A stretch of 64,000 nucleotides of DNA from Pseudovibrio flavus (GTDB taxonomy: Bacteria > Pseudomonadota > Alphaproteobacteria > Rhizobiales > Stappiaceae), in contig NZ_SMMA01000047.1 of the NCBI RefSeq assembly GCF_009711345.1, positions 623 through 64,622 of the forward strand. Direction: 5' to 3'. Shown here piece by piece: positions 25,008 to 32,571 of this stretch (within the stretch, counting starts at the first letter, position 1; each line of letters begins with the position of its first letter). A program made the position numbers and the translations under genes. The notes under the pieces are model-generated. The model saw only the letters and a program-made list of their open reading frames with translations, ran no database searches and was not told the DNA's origin.

Positions 25008-26099
25008 ATGACAATTAAAAACGTACAAGTCGATCACTTTATGATTCCGCTGCCAACCGTGCTGTCGGACTCTACCCATGGCATCATGACCCACTTCGGT
25101 CTGGTTACCGTTCGTATTACCGACGAAGACGGTAACGAAGGTCTTGGCTACACCTACACCGTGAATGCCGGTTCCCGCGCTTGTGCGGTTCTGATCGAAG
25201 AAGACATTGTTCCAATGCTTCTTAACAAAGACGCGGACTGCATTGAGAACCTGTGGCAGAAAGTCTGGTGGCACCTGCACTTTGTGGGCCGCGGCGGTCT
25301 TGCTTCCTTCGCTATTGCAGCTGTTGACGTTGCCCTTTGGGACCTCAAAGCACGCAAAGTGAAATCCCCTCTTTGGAAACTGATGGGCGGCAACAACCCA
25401 CGCGTTAAAGCATACGCAGGCGGTATCGACCTTCAGATGCCTATTGACCAGCTGCTTCAGCAGACTGAAGACAACCTTGCTAAGGGCCTTAAAGCCATCA
25501 AGATGAAGGTTGGCCGCGAGAAGCTTTCTGAAGACGTTGATCGTGTACGCGCTGTTCGTGAACTCATCGGCGACGATATCACCTTCATGGTTGATGCAAA
25601 CATGGTCTGGTCTGTTGACCATGCTATTCAGGCAGCTCGCAAGTTCGCTGACTTCAACATCCACTGGTTGGAAGAACCAACCAACCCTGACGATATCACC
25701 GGCTATGCACGCATTCAGCGTGAAGGCGGCGTAGCAATTGCAGCGGGCGAAAACTTCCATAACCTTGAAGAATTCCGCCATCTCATCAGCGCTGAAGGCG
25801 TAACTTTTGTAGAACCTGACGTTGGCACCTGTGGTGGTGTTACCCCATGGCTGAAGATTGCCCGTCTGGCAGAATCCTACAACCTCAAAGTTACTTCTCA
25901 CGGCGTACACGACCTCAACATCCAGCTTCTGGCTGCTGTTCCAAACGCAACCTATCTGGAAATTCACGGCTTCGGTCTGGAACGCTTCCTCAAAGATCCG
26001 CTCACTTTCGATGACGGCTTTGCAACAGCGCCAAACCGTCCAGGTCACGGTGTTGAACTCGACTTCGAACGTCTGGAACAGTACCGCACCAAAATCTAA
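25008..26099 (+). CDS. Mandelate racemase/enolase-superfamily acid-sugar dehydratase
   Basis: This 363-residue enzyme of the mandelate racemase subgroup has catalytic Lys165 and Lys167 (IKMKVG), metal ligands Asp196 (VDANM), Glu222 (LEEPTN) and Glu248 (AAGENF), and the His298 base (TSHGVHD) with Asp271. This set allows proton abstraction from either face of a carboxylate substrate. Such enzymes dehydrate acid sugars (galactarate, talarate, gluconate-type) to 2-keto-3-deoxy acids. The adjacent TRAP importer and GntR regulator support import and dehydration of an acid sugar. The exact substrate is not readable. It ends 46 bp before the TRAP binding protein. Confidence 0.92.
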   Translation: MTIKNVQVDHFMIPLPTVLSDSTHGIMTHFGLVTVRITDEDGNEGLGYTYTVNAGSRACAVLIEEDIVPMLLNKDADCIENLWQKVWWHLHFVGRGGLASFAIAAVDVALWDLKARKVKSPLWKLMGGNNPRVKAYAGGIDLQMPIDQLLQQTEDNLAKGLKAIKMKVGREKLSEDVDRVRAVRELIGDDITFMVDANMVWSVDHAIQAARKFADFNIHWLEEPTNPDDITGYARIQREGGVAIAAGENFHNLEEFRHLISAEGVTFVEPDVGTCGGVTPWLKIARLAESYNLKVTSHGVHDLNIQLLAAVPNATYLEIHGFGLERFLKDPLTFDDGFATAPNRPGHGVELDFERLEQYRTKI

Positions 26100-26145
26100 C
26101 AAGTTCTGCATCAAGGAACTTTTGCTTAACGGGAGAATAGCAAAA

Positions 26146-27138
26146 ATGAAAAAACTACTTGCACTTGTGCCTGCCGCCCTTCTTGCTACCACTGCACTTG
26201 CAGCAGCTGCTGACTTCACCATTTCTGTTGCTCATGAAGCACCAGGTGAAGAAAACCACCTGAACCGTGCAGCGCTTTACTTCCAGCAGGAAATGGCTAA
26301 GCGCACCGATGGACGAGTAGAAGTTGTACTCTATCCGGGTGGTCAGATGGGTACTGACCGTGAGCTCATCGAGCTTACCCAGGAAGGCACTCTGGACATC
26401 TCCATTCCAACCGTATCCAAGCTCGCTCCTTGGGACACAGCGTTCGCAGCTCCTGAACTGCCATACGTGTTCCCTAACCGCGACGTAGCTTTGAAGGTTC
26501 TGGGTGGCGAGTTCGGTGAGTTCCTTAATGCACGCTTGGAACCAATGGGTCTGAAGACTGTTGGCTGGTTTGAAAACGGTTTCCGCCATGCAACCAACAA
26601 CACCCGTCCGATCCATAAACCTGAAGACTTCCAGGGCATCAAGCTGAGAACCATGCAGGTAGACGCGCACATCGCCGCCTTCCAGCACATGGGCGCAAAC
26701 CCAACCCCAATGGCGTTCTCCGAGCTTTACTCCGCTCTTCAGCAGAAGGTTGTAGACGGTCAGGAAAACCCTCTCACTAACATTGCGATGAACCGCATGT
26801 ACGAGGTGCAGAAGTACGTTTCCCTCACCAACCACGTTTACAGCGCGTACATCGTTCTGATGAACCCGGACAACTACGCCGCTTTGCCTGAAGACATTCA
26901 GTCAACCGTGACTGCAACCCTGCAGGATGCCCTGAAGTACCAGATCGACATCATTGAAAGTGAAGAAGCTGAATACCTTGAAACCATCAAGGCAGCTGGC
27001 ACCGCAGTGAACGAACTGACAGCAGAAGAGATGGCTGCATTCCAGGCATCTGTTGCCGAAATCGAAGGTGAGCTTTCTGAAATGGTTGGTAAGGACGCAT
27101 ACGACGCGCTCCTGACCGCTGTGAAGAACGCAAGCTAA
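26146..27138 (+). CDS. dctP: TRAP transporter substrate-binding protein (DctP type)
   Basis: This 330-residue periplasmic protein has a Sec signal (MKKLLALVPAALLATTALAA, then ADFT). The conserved carboxylate-binding Arg lies in GIKLRTMQVDAH near residue 165, followed by FSELYSALQQKVVDGQENPL, the segment that recognises DctP-family proteins. It should capture an organic or sugar acid for the DctQM permease encoded downstream. The ATG at 26146 follows a GGGAGA ribosome site and gives an ideal signal peptide. A hairpin separates it from dctQ, as often seen where the binding protein is made in excess. Confidence 0.93.
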   Translation: MKKLLALVPAALLATTALAAAADFTISVAHEAPGEENHLNRAALYFQQEMAKRTDGRVEVVLYPGGQMGTDRELIELTQEGTLDISIPTVSKLAPWDTAFAAPELPYVFPNRDVALKVLGGEFGEFLNARLEPMGLKTVGWFENGFRHATNNTRPIHKPEDFQGIKLRTMQVDAHIAAFQHMGANPTPMAFSELYSALQQKVVDGQENPLTNIAMNRMYEVQKYVSLTNHVYSAYIVLMNPDNYAALPEDIQSTVTATLQDALKYQIDIIESEEAEYLETIKAAGTAVNELTAEEMAAFQASVAEIEGELSEMVGKDAYDALLTAVKNAS

Positions 27139-27173
27139 CTCGTATTTCCTCCAGGGCTCTTGCCCTTTAAAAC

Positions 27174-27198
27174 TCCCGCCGTACCTGGTGCGGCGGGA
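27174..27198 (+). other. Intercistronic hairpin between dctP and dctQ
   Basis: TCCCGCCG (27174-27181) pairs perfectly with CGGCGGGA (27191-27198) around a 9-nt loop, without a T tract. It would partly terminate or stabilise the upstream message, raising binding protein over permease. Confidence 0.55.
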
Positions 27199-27253
27199 TC
27201 CCTGTTTCAAGCCAATCAGCGCTTGTCTCCCCCCATAACACCTGAGTCTACCC

Positions 27254-27766
27254 ATGCGTTTTCTCAAGCTATTAGACGAGAACTTTGAAAGATGGTTCAT
27301 TGCCTGGGCAATGGGTTCCATGGTCGTTCTCATCGGCCTTCAGGTCTTCATGCGTTACGTGTTGCAGAACTCTCTCGTATGGTCTGAAGAATTTGTTCGC
27401 TGGACTTTCCTCTGGTGCATCTGGATAGGCATTGCCTATGCATTCAAGGTACGGGCCCACATCAACATCACCGTACTTGTAGACCTTTTGCCCAAGCGAT
27501 CCGCTATGATCGTAGCGCTGATCGTCAACGTCGTCATGATCGTGTTCTTCTTCTGGATCACGTACCTTGGCTACAAGCAGGCCACCATGCCATTCATCAT
27601 GCGCCAGACTTCTGTTGTGCTGGAATGGCCACTCATCGGCGGCCGCGTCAGCGTTATCTGGATGTATGCAACGCTGCCGTTCGGCGCACTGCTTTCCGCC
27701 TATCGTCTCATTCAAGTGACCGCAGAAGACGTAAAGTCTCTCAAGGCAATGAAGGGAACTGACTAA
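27254..27766 (+). CDS. dctQ: TRAP transporter small permease subunit (DctQ type)
   Basis: This 170-residue inner-membrane protein has four predicted spans. The conserved VWSEEFVRWTFLWCIWIG stretch (residues 42-59) is the DctQ hallmark. It pairs with the large subunit, whose start codon overlaps its stop by one base (TAATG). Its length fits the family. Confidence 0.92.
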   Translation: MRFLKLLDENFERWFIAWAMGSMVVLIGLQVFMRYVLQNSLVWSEEFVRWTFLWCIWIGIAYAFKVRAHINITVLVDLLPKRSAMIVALIVNVVMIVFFFWITYLGYKQATMPFIMRQTSVVLEWPLIGGRVSVIWMYATLPFGALLSAYRLIQVTAEDVKSLKAMKGTD

Positions 27767-29052
27767 TGAGTGTCGCACTTCTCTTCGGCATTTTCTTTGT
27801 CGCAATTCTTGCCGGTACACCTTTGGGTGTTGGTATCGGCCTTGCCACTGTTCTTGTTATGGAATTCGTGCCGGGAACGCCGAACTCCAGCCTCTTCATC
27901 AAAAACGCCATTGTAGGCGCAGACAACTTTCCTCTGGTTGCTGTTCCTATGTTTATTCTGGCCGGTGAGATCATGCTTGCGGGTGGTCTTTCCAAGCGCA
28001 TCGTGGCAACAGCGAACTCGCTCGTTGGCCGCTTCCGCGCAGGCCTTGCCTATGTGAACGTGCTTGCATCCATGTTCTTTGCTGCAATTTCCGGCTCTTC
28101 TCCGGCAACTGTTGCAGCCATAGGCTCAAACATGATCCCGGAAATGGAAAAACGGGGTTACCGCCGTGACTTTGCAGCCGCTCTAACCTCCGCATCCGGT
28201 ATGCTGGGTGTTATGATCCCGCCGTCGATCCCGCTCATCATCTACGGTGTTACTGCAAACGTTTCCCTCGGCGGCTTGTTCCTTGCCGGTATCTTGCCGG
28301 GTATTCTCTTCGGTATTTCCTACATGATCGTTGCCCGCTTGATCGTGAACGGCAACTACGACGAGAGCAGGGTTTCTGAAGACGCAATTGCATCCATGGA
28401 TGCGGGCGATGGCAAAAGCGGCATCTGGGCGCTTATCGTTCCGGTTATCATTCTGGGCGGTATCTATGGCGGTATCTTTACCCCAACAGAAGCAGCAGGC
28501 GTTGCTGTGATCTATGCGCTGTTCGTGAGTGTGATCATCTACAAAGAGATCAAGCTTTCCGAACTGCCTGAAATCCTCATCAAGAGCGGTATGGTTTCTG
28601 CGACCGTTATGATCATGGTGGTGATGGCGTTTGCCTTTGGCCGCTTGCTGACCATTCAGCAGGTTCCGGTTCATCTGGCAGAGTTCATCATGGACATCTC
28701 CAACAACATGTTCATCATCATGTTGCTTATCAACCTGCTTCTGCTCGTGGTTGGTATGTTCATGGAACCTGTTGCAGCCATTATCATTCTGGCGCCAATC
28801 CTGCTTCCGGTTGCAACATCTGTCGGTGTTGATCCAATGCACTTCGGTATCATCATGACCTGTAACCTTGCGATTGGCTTCTGTACGCCTCCGGTGGGTA
28901 TCAACCTGTTCGTTGCCTCCACCATATCCGGCGTGAAGGTGGAAGCGATCATCCGCAAAGTTGTACCGTTCCTCTATGCAATGATGGTCTCAATGCTGTT
29001 GGTTACCTATGTTCCGCAGCTCTCAACCCTCTTGCCGAGCTTGGCAAAATAG
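27766..29052 (+). CDS. dctM: TRAP transporter large permease subunit (DctM type)
   Basis: This 428-residue membrane protein has about 12 spans and is the sodium-driven translocating subunit. Family landmarks include AGEIMLAGGLSKRIV near residue 66, SGSSPATVAAIGSNMIPEM near 109 and MIPPSIPLIIYGV near 150. It completes a full DctPQM importer with the two genes before it. Translation is coupled to dctQ by a TAATG overlap. Confidence 0.94.
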   Translation: MSVALLFGIFFVAILAGTPLGVGIGLATVLVMEFVPGTPNSSLFIKNAIVGADNFPLVAVPMFILAGEIMLAGGLSKRIVATANSLVGRFRAGLAYVNVLASMFFAAISGSSPATVAAIGSNMIPEMEKRGYRRDFAAALTSASGMLGVMIPPSIPLIIYGVTANVSLGGLFLAGILPGILFGISYMIVARLIVNGNYDESRVSEDAIASMDAGDGKSGIWALIVPVIILGGIYGGIFTPTEAAGVAVIYALFVSVIIYKEIKLSELPEILIKSGMVSATVMIMVVMAFAFGRLLTIQQVPVHLAEFIMDISNNMFIIMLLINLLLLVVGMFMEPVAAIIILAPILLPVATSVGVDPMHFGIIMTCNLAIGFCTPPVGINLFVASTISGVKVEAIIRKVVPFLYAMMVSMLLVTYVPQLSTLLPSLAK

Positions 29053-29089
29053 TACCGACTAGTTATTTTATAGCTCATAAGCATACTCC

Positions 29090-29860
29090 ATGGCGGACCA
29101 CCTGCCATGGAGTTCGTCAATTCAATACAACATCCATTCGAGGTCTTCAGTGGTTCGTCCCCCAAAATTGGCCACCCGTGTTTACATGGCCATTGCCGAC
29201 AAGATCGACTCCGGCGAGTTTCCAGAGGGCCTCAAGCTGCCAACAGAAATCACATTGGGCGAAGAGTTTGGCGTTTCGCGCTCTGTAATCCGCAATGTGA
29301 TGGAGCAGCTCAGAGACGATGGCCTGATTGAGACCATCCGCGGCTCCGGCAGTTTCGTCATTAAAGGGCGAGACAAGCAGCAGGAACCGACCTTGCCGCC
29401 TAACCCGATCGAGAGCTTTCAGATCAACGGCATGAGCGACGTGCTCAAATGCCATGAAGCCCGAGTGTTCTTTGAAGGTGAGATGGCAGCCCTTGCCGCT
29501 GAGCGCTGGGACGATGAAGACATGGAGGCCATGGAAGATGCCTTGGCGCGGATTGTACGCGATGGACCTCATTCCCTCGGCTCCGTAGACGACGACCTTA
29601 ACTTCCACCTCTCCATCATGAAGGCATCGAAGAACGAGTTTGGCGTGGCGATCTTTCAAGCGATCCGCCCGCAAATCCTTATCGGCATCAATCTCGTGCG
29701 TGGCCTCTACAACATGCTGCCGCATGTAGCGGTTCAAAAAGGCTTGAGGGAGCACCGTCACGTTCTGGATGCAGTTCGCTCTCGTAACCCTAATGCAGCC
29801 CGCGAAGCCATGCGCGCGCACATTTCCTTCTTTGAAGAAGATATCCGTAACCGTAGCTAA
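29090..29860 (+). CDS. GntR-family (FadR subfamily) regulator
   Basis: This regulator of about 256 residues has an N-terminal winged helix (RVYMAIADKIDSGEFPEGLK, then LGEEFGVSRSVIRNVMEQLR and IRGSGSFV). The C-terminal FadR-type helical domain has metal-ligand-like positions in DDDLNFHLSIMKAS and REHRHVLDAVRSRN. It most likely senses the acid sugar or its dehydration product and controls the TRAP/dehydratase operon in which it is last. A GTG at 29150 with a GAGGT ribosome site is an alternative, perhaps better, start that would give the usual family N-terminus. Confidence 0.9.
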   Translation: MADHLPWSSSIQYNIHSRSSVVRPPKLATRVYMAIADKIDSGEFPEGLKLPTEITLGEEFGVSRSVIRNVMEQLRDDGLIETIRGSGSFVIKGRDKQQEPTLPPNPIESFQINGMSDVLKCHEARVFFEGEMAALAAERWDDEDMEAMEDALARIVRDGPHSLGSVDDDLNFHLSIMKASKNEFGVAIFQAIRPQILIGINLVRGLYNMLPHVAVQKGLREHRHVLDAVRSRNPNAAREAMRAHISFFEEDIRNRS

Positions 29861-29887
29861 CCCGCTGCCAACGGCTGTAAACGATCC

Positions 29888-29914
29888 AAAGCGCCCATCA
29901 CGGGCGCTTTTTTT
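29888..29914 (+). terminator. Terminator of the acid-sugar operon
   Basis: AAAGCGCCC (29888-29896) pairs perfectly with GGGCGCTTT (29902-29910) and is followed by more T residues. It closes the dehydratase-TRAP-GntR unit. Confidence 0.9.
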
Positions 29915-30092
29915 GTGGTGCGCTTCCGCGCTGTATTCACACAGAACCTAACGATACTAGGGATTTATCCAACTGGTACGAAAACGCAGGCCTGCCTAAC
30001 AGTAGCTCTAGGGCAGTTCACCTTATCTGTGGCGTTCTACGCTGCGGAGAAACAGCGCCCCAACCCATAAAAATATATGCCGAGGACTTTGC

Positions 30093-30833
30093 ATGATCGG
30101 GCCTGTCGTTAACGCAACTGCCACTCTGATTGGCGGCCTTATTGGTGGTTTCTTGGGTGACCGCCTGCCAGCAAAGTACCGCACCAATTTGCCGCTAACA
30201 TTCGGCGTCGCCTCCATGGCGATGGGTGTTGTTATGATCGGTAAGATGGAGACGCTACCGGCTGTTGTGATGGCCCTCATCATTGGCGCAATATTCGGCG
30301 AAATGTTCAATCTGGAACAGAACATCAGTCGAGGCGCGCTCAAATGCCGTAGGTTGATTGATAAGGTCGTCCCGCAAAAGAGCGAGGCCCAAGTTTCCCA
30401 AAGCGAGTTCCTCGACATGTTCGTCGGCATTCTCGTTCTGTTTGTTGCCTCTGGTACCGGGGTGTTCGGCTCTATGAGCGAGGGCATCACTGGCGACCCG
30501 TCCATTCTCATAGCCAAAGCCTTTTTGGACCTTTGCACTGCTGCCATTTTTGCCACGACGCTTGGTGTGTCAGTCGCCCTTATTGCTATTCCGCAGCTAG
30601 CCCTTCAAGGAATGCTCTATCTACTCGGACAGCAGGTAATGGCGCTTACAACTCCGGTGATGATTGCGGACTTTAGCGCTTTAGGCGGCATCATCATGCT
30701 CGCAACGGGTTTTAGAATTGCCGGAATCCGCTCGTTCCCAATTGCCAACCTTCTTCCCGGCCTTCTGATCGTCATGCCGCTCTCAGCGCTTTGGTGCAGC
30801 GTCATCGTGCCATGGATTGATTCAGTATGCTAA
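30093..30833 (+). CDS. DUF554 family membrane protein
   Basis: This 246-residue inner-membrane protein has about seven spans and begins MIGPVVNATATLIGGLIGGF, the characteristic opening of DUF554 (YdfK/YqgA). Other family features are the FGVASMAMGVVMIG stretch and the repeated GFRIAGIRSFPIANLLPGLL near the C-terminus. The family has no proven transport substrate. A GAGGA ribosome site precedes the start and a terminator follows. It stands alone between operons, so context adds nothing. Confidence 0.88.
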   Translation: MIGPVVNATATLIGGLIGGFLGDRLPAKYRTNLPLTFGVASMAMGVVMIGKMETLPAVVMALIIGAIFGEMFNLEQNISRGALKCRRLIDKVVPQKSEAQVSQSEFLDMFVGILVLFVASGTGVFGSMSEGITGDPSILIAKAFLDLCTAAIFATTLGVSVALIAIPQLALQGMLYLLGQQVMALTTPVMIADFSALGGIIMLATGFRIAGIRSFPIANLLPGLLIVMPLSALWCSVIVPWIDSVC

Positions 30834-30860
30834 AAAGTTGGCTGCTGCGGGACTCACAAC

Positions 30861-30888
30861 GCCTAAAAATGACGCTTAGGCAGTTTTT
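30861..30888 (+). terminator. Terminator of the DUF554 gene
   Basis: GCCTAA (30861-30866) pairs with TTAGGC (30876-30881), followed by AGTTTTT. Confidence 0.65.
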
Positions 30889-30967
30889 GACATATCAAAT
30901 CTCTGTGAGTTTTCCATAAGAAGCCAAAGACCTAATAAAACTAGGGGGAACGGTGCTCAACTATCCG

Positions 30968-30996
30968 TTGACAGCCGCTTGGAACATGAATAAACA
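30968..30996 (+). promoter_or_regulatory. Likely promoter of the cold-shock gene
   Basis: A perfect -35 box TTGACA (30968-30973) is followed after 17 bp by TAAACA, a partial -10 box. It would give a leader of about 140 nt, in keeping with the long cold-sensing leaders of cspA-type mRNAs. No gene is seen in 30834-31144. Confidence 0.5.
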
Positions 30997-31144
30997 TTCC
31001 TTCAGCGATCTTTTGCATGCTGAGCTTTGGTACTACGCGACGAATGGCGCGCTACGGACGAACTTCCCTTTCAAAAATCGTGACTAACCACGCAGCATGA
31101 ATTTTCACGTTGCACAGACTAAATTTGCTAAGGAAGGGTTCGAT

Positions 31145-31354
31145 ATGACCACTGGCACAGTTAAATGGTTCAACACCACTAAAGGTTACGGCTTCATCCA
31201 GCCTGACGATGGCGGCGCAGACGCTTTCGTTCACATCTCCGCAGTAGAACGCTCTGGCATGAGCGAACTGCAGGAAGGCCAGAAAGTCAGCTACGAGCTG
31301 ATCCAGGACAAGCGTTCGGGCAAAATGTCCGCAGCTAACCTGCAGGCTCTCTAA
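31145..31354 (+). CDS. cspA: CspA-family cold-shock/RNA chaperone protein
   Basis: This 69-residue single cold-shock domain has RNP1 (KGYGFIQ, residues 14-20), RNP2 (DAFVHISAV, residues 28-36) and the family opening TGTVKWFN. It binds single-stranded RNA and melts structure. The ATG at 31145 has a strong AAGGAAGG ribosome site. The frame is open to 31097, but an upstream start would add a non-homologous tail. A long leader and a perfect bidirectional terminator flank it. Confidence 0.95.
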   Translation: MTTGTVKWFNTTKGYGFIQPDDGGADAFVHISAVERSGMSELQEGQKVSYELIQDKRSGKMSAANLQAL

Positions 31355-31412
31355 TAGAGTTTTGACTAATTAGGGCGCGTGCGTTTGCCGCTCTCTAAAA
31401 GGTCTACGAAAT

Positions 31413-31445
31413 AAAAAAGGTCAGGCGATCGCCTGACCTTTTTTT
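31413..31445. terminator. Perfect bidirectional terminator
   Basis: A 32-bp perfect palindrome (31413-31444) has a GC-rich core GGTCAGGCGATCGCCTGACC flanked by A6 and T7. It serves the cold-shock gene on one strand and the convergent inositol monophosphatase-family gene on the other. Confidence 0.9.
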
Positions 31446-31466
31446 GTGCCGTGATGCTGATGGCTA

Positions 31467-32222
31467 TCAAAACATCGGTACGAGAATGTCCTTGAGCGGA
31501 GAGCCCTTCGGGTAGGCATACATGCTGCCCTTCTCCTCAAAGAAGTCCCGCGCTTCCAAGCCCGCTTCCTTACAGATCAAGAGACCAGCGAGCGCGTCCC
31601 AAATGTTGACGTTGCCGTTATAGGCGCCGTCTACCTGACCCATCGCAGCCTGACACAGCGCCCAAGCCGCAGAGCCGCAATCGCGGATCTGGTATTTGTT
31701 CGCCACGATCATGTTTACCTTCTTCAGGAAATCATCGGCATTTCCTGTTTTGTAGTTGAAGGTCAGGTTAATGACCAGCTCTGTATCAGAGGCTTCACGC
31801 GGCTGCAGCGGCTTGCCATCTTCAAACGCTCCCTGCCCGCGCACGGCATAAACTGTGCGTCCATGAACCGGAGCATGAACGATGCCGATAGCCGGCCCTG
31901 CTTCATCCACAAAGCCCATGGAGATACAAAAGTCAGGGCGGCCATAGAGGAAGTTGGTGGTACCGTCGATCGGGTCAATCACCCAGCATGGGGGCGCAAA
32001 CGCACCGCCTGATTCCTCACCCTTGAAGCCGTGGTTCGGAAACGCAGCCAGAAGCTGTGACTTGATAAAAGCTTCGACATTACAGTCAGCTTCTGAAACA
32101 AAATCCAGATAGCCTTTGTTGTCGATTGTCAGTTTGTCTCGGTTATTAAAGTGTTCAAGCGCCAAACGACCCGCATCCTTGGCTATTTCAATAGCTCTTT
32201 GCAGTATTTCTTGGTGCATCAT
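31467..32222 (-). CDS. Inositol monophosphatase-family phosphatase
   Basis: This 251-residue Mg2+-dependent phosphatase has KGEESGG near residue 68, the metal-binding WVIDPIDGTTNFLYG near residue 82 and the late NIWDALAGLLICKEAG near residue 207. These are the three signature segments of the IMPase/FBPase/CysQ superfamily. It hydrolyses phosphate from inositol phosphate or a similar small phosphate ester. The ATG at 32222 follows an AAGGAT ribosome site; the open frame upstream adds unrelated residues. A histidinol- or nucleotide-phosphatase role cannot be excluded. Confidence 0.9.
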   Translation of the reverse strand: MMHQEILQRAIEIAKDAGRLALEHFNNRDKLTIDNKGYLDFVSEADCNVEAFIKSQLLAAFPNHGFKGEESGGAFAPPCWVIDPIDGTTNFLYGRPDFCISMGFVDEAGPAIGIVHAPVHGRTVYAVRGQGAFEDGKPLQPREASDTELVINLTFNYKTGNADDFLKKVNMIVANKYQIRDCGSAAWALCQAAMGQVDGAYNGNVNIWDALAGLLICKEAGLEARDFFEEKGSMYAYPKGSPLKDILVPMF

Positions 32223-32508
32223 ATTGATCCTTGCGGCGCAATTAGGACAGTATTGCTGCCTTTTACTCTTACAAGATGCCGTTGAGGCACCTGTTAATCT
32301 ACGCTGCTGGTATTGTTCAGTTTGTGACAAATGGCAACTTGGTAACAGTACCCTTGGCACTACTTTGCAATCACAGGCTGTGGAGCGCATGAGTTACTCA
32401 AACACTCCAAGCAGCCTATGAAAGCCACTAATAAGGCGATTTAGAGATCATCTACCTCCGAGCACGCAATTTATCGGATGGCCTGATATCTCAATTGGTG
32501 ATATTTGA

Positions 32509-32520
32509 TTAATCGATTAA
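32509..32520. promoter_or_regulatory. Candidate LacI-type operator ahead of the flavoprotein gene
   Basis: A perfect 12-bp palindrome TTAATCGATTAA centred on CG lies 51 bp before the flavoprotein start. LacI/GalR sites are A/T-rich dyads centred on CG, and a LacI-family gene is the next neighbour. The rest of 32223-32508 carries no evident gene. Confidence 0.4.
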
Positions 32521-32571
32521 CCAAAGAGGGTTCCTCAAGAATGCCCTCATAAACAGATAATGGAACCGATC

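Noticed and set aside
31097-31144. N-terminal extension of the cold-shock protein
   Set aside because: The internal ATG has a strong ribosome site and gives the standard family N-terminus. The extension has neither.
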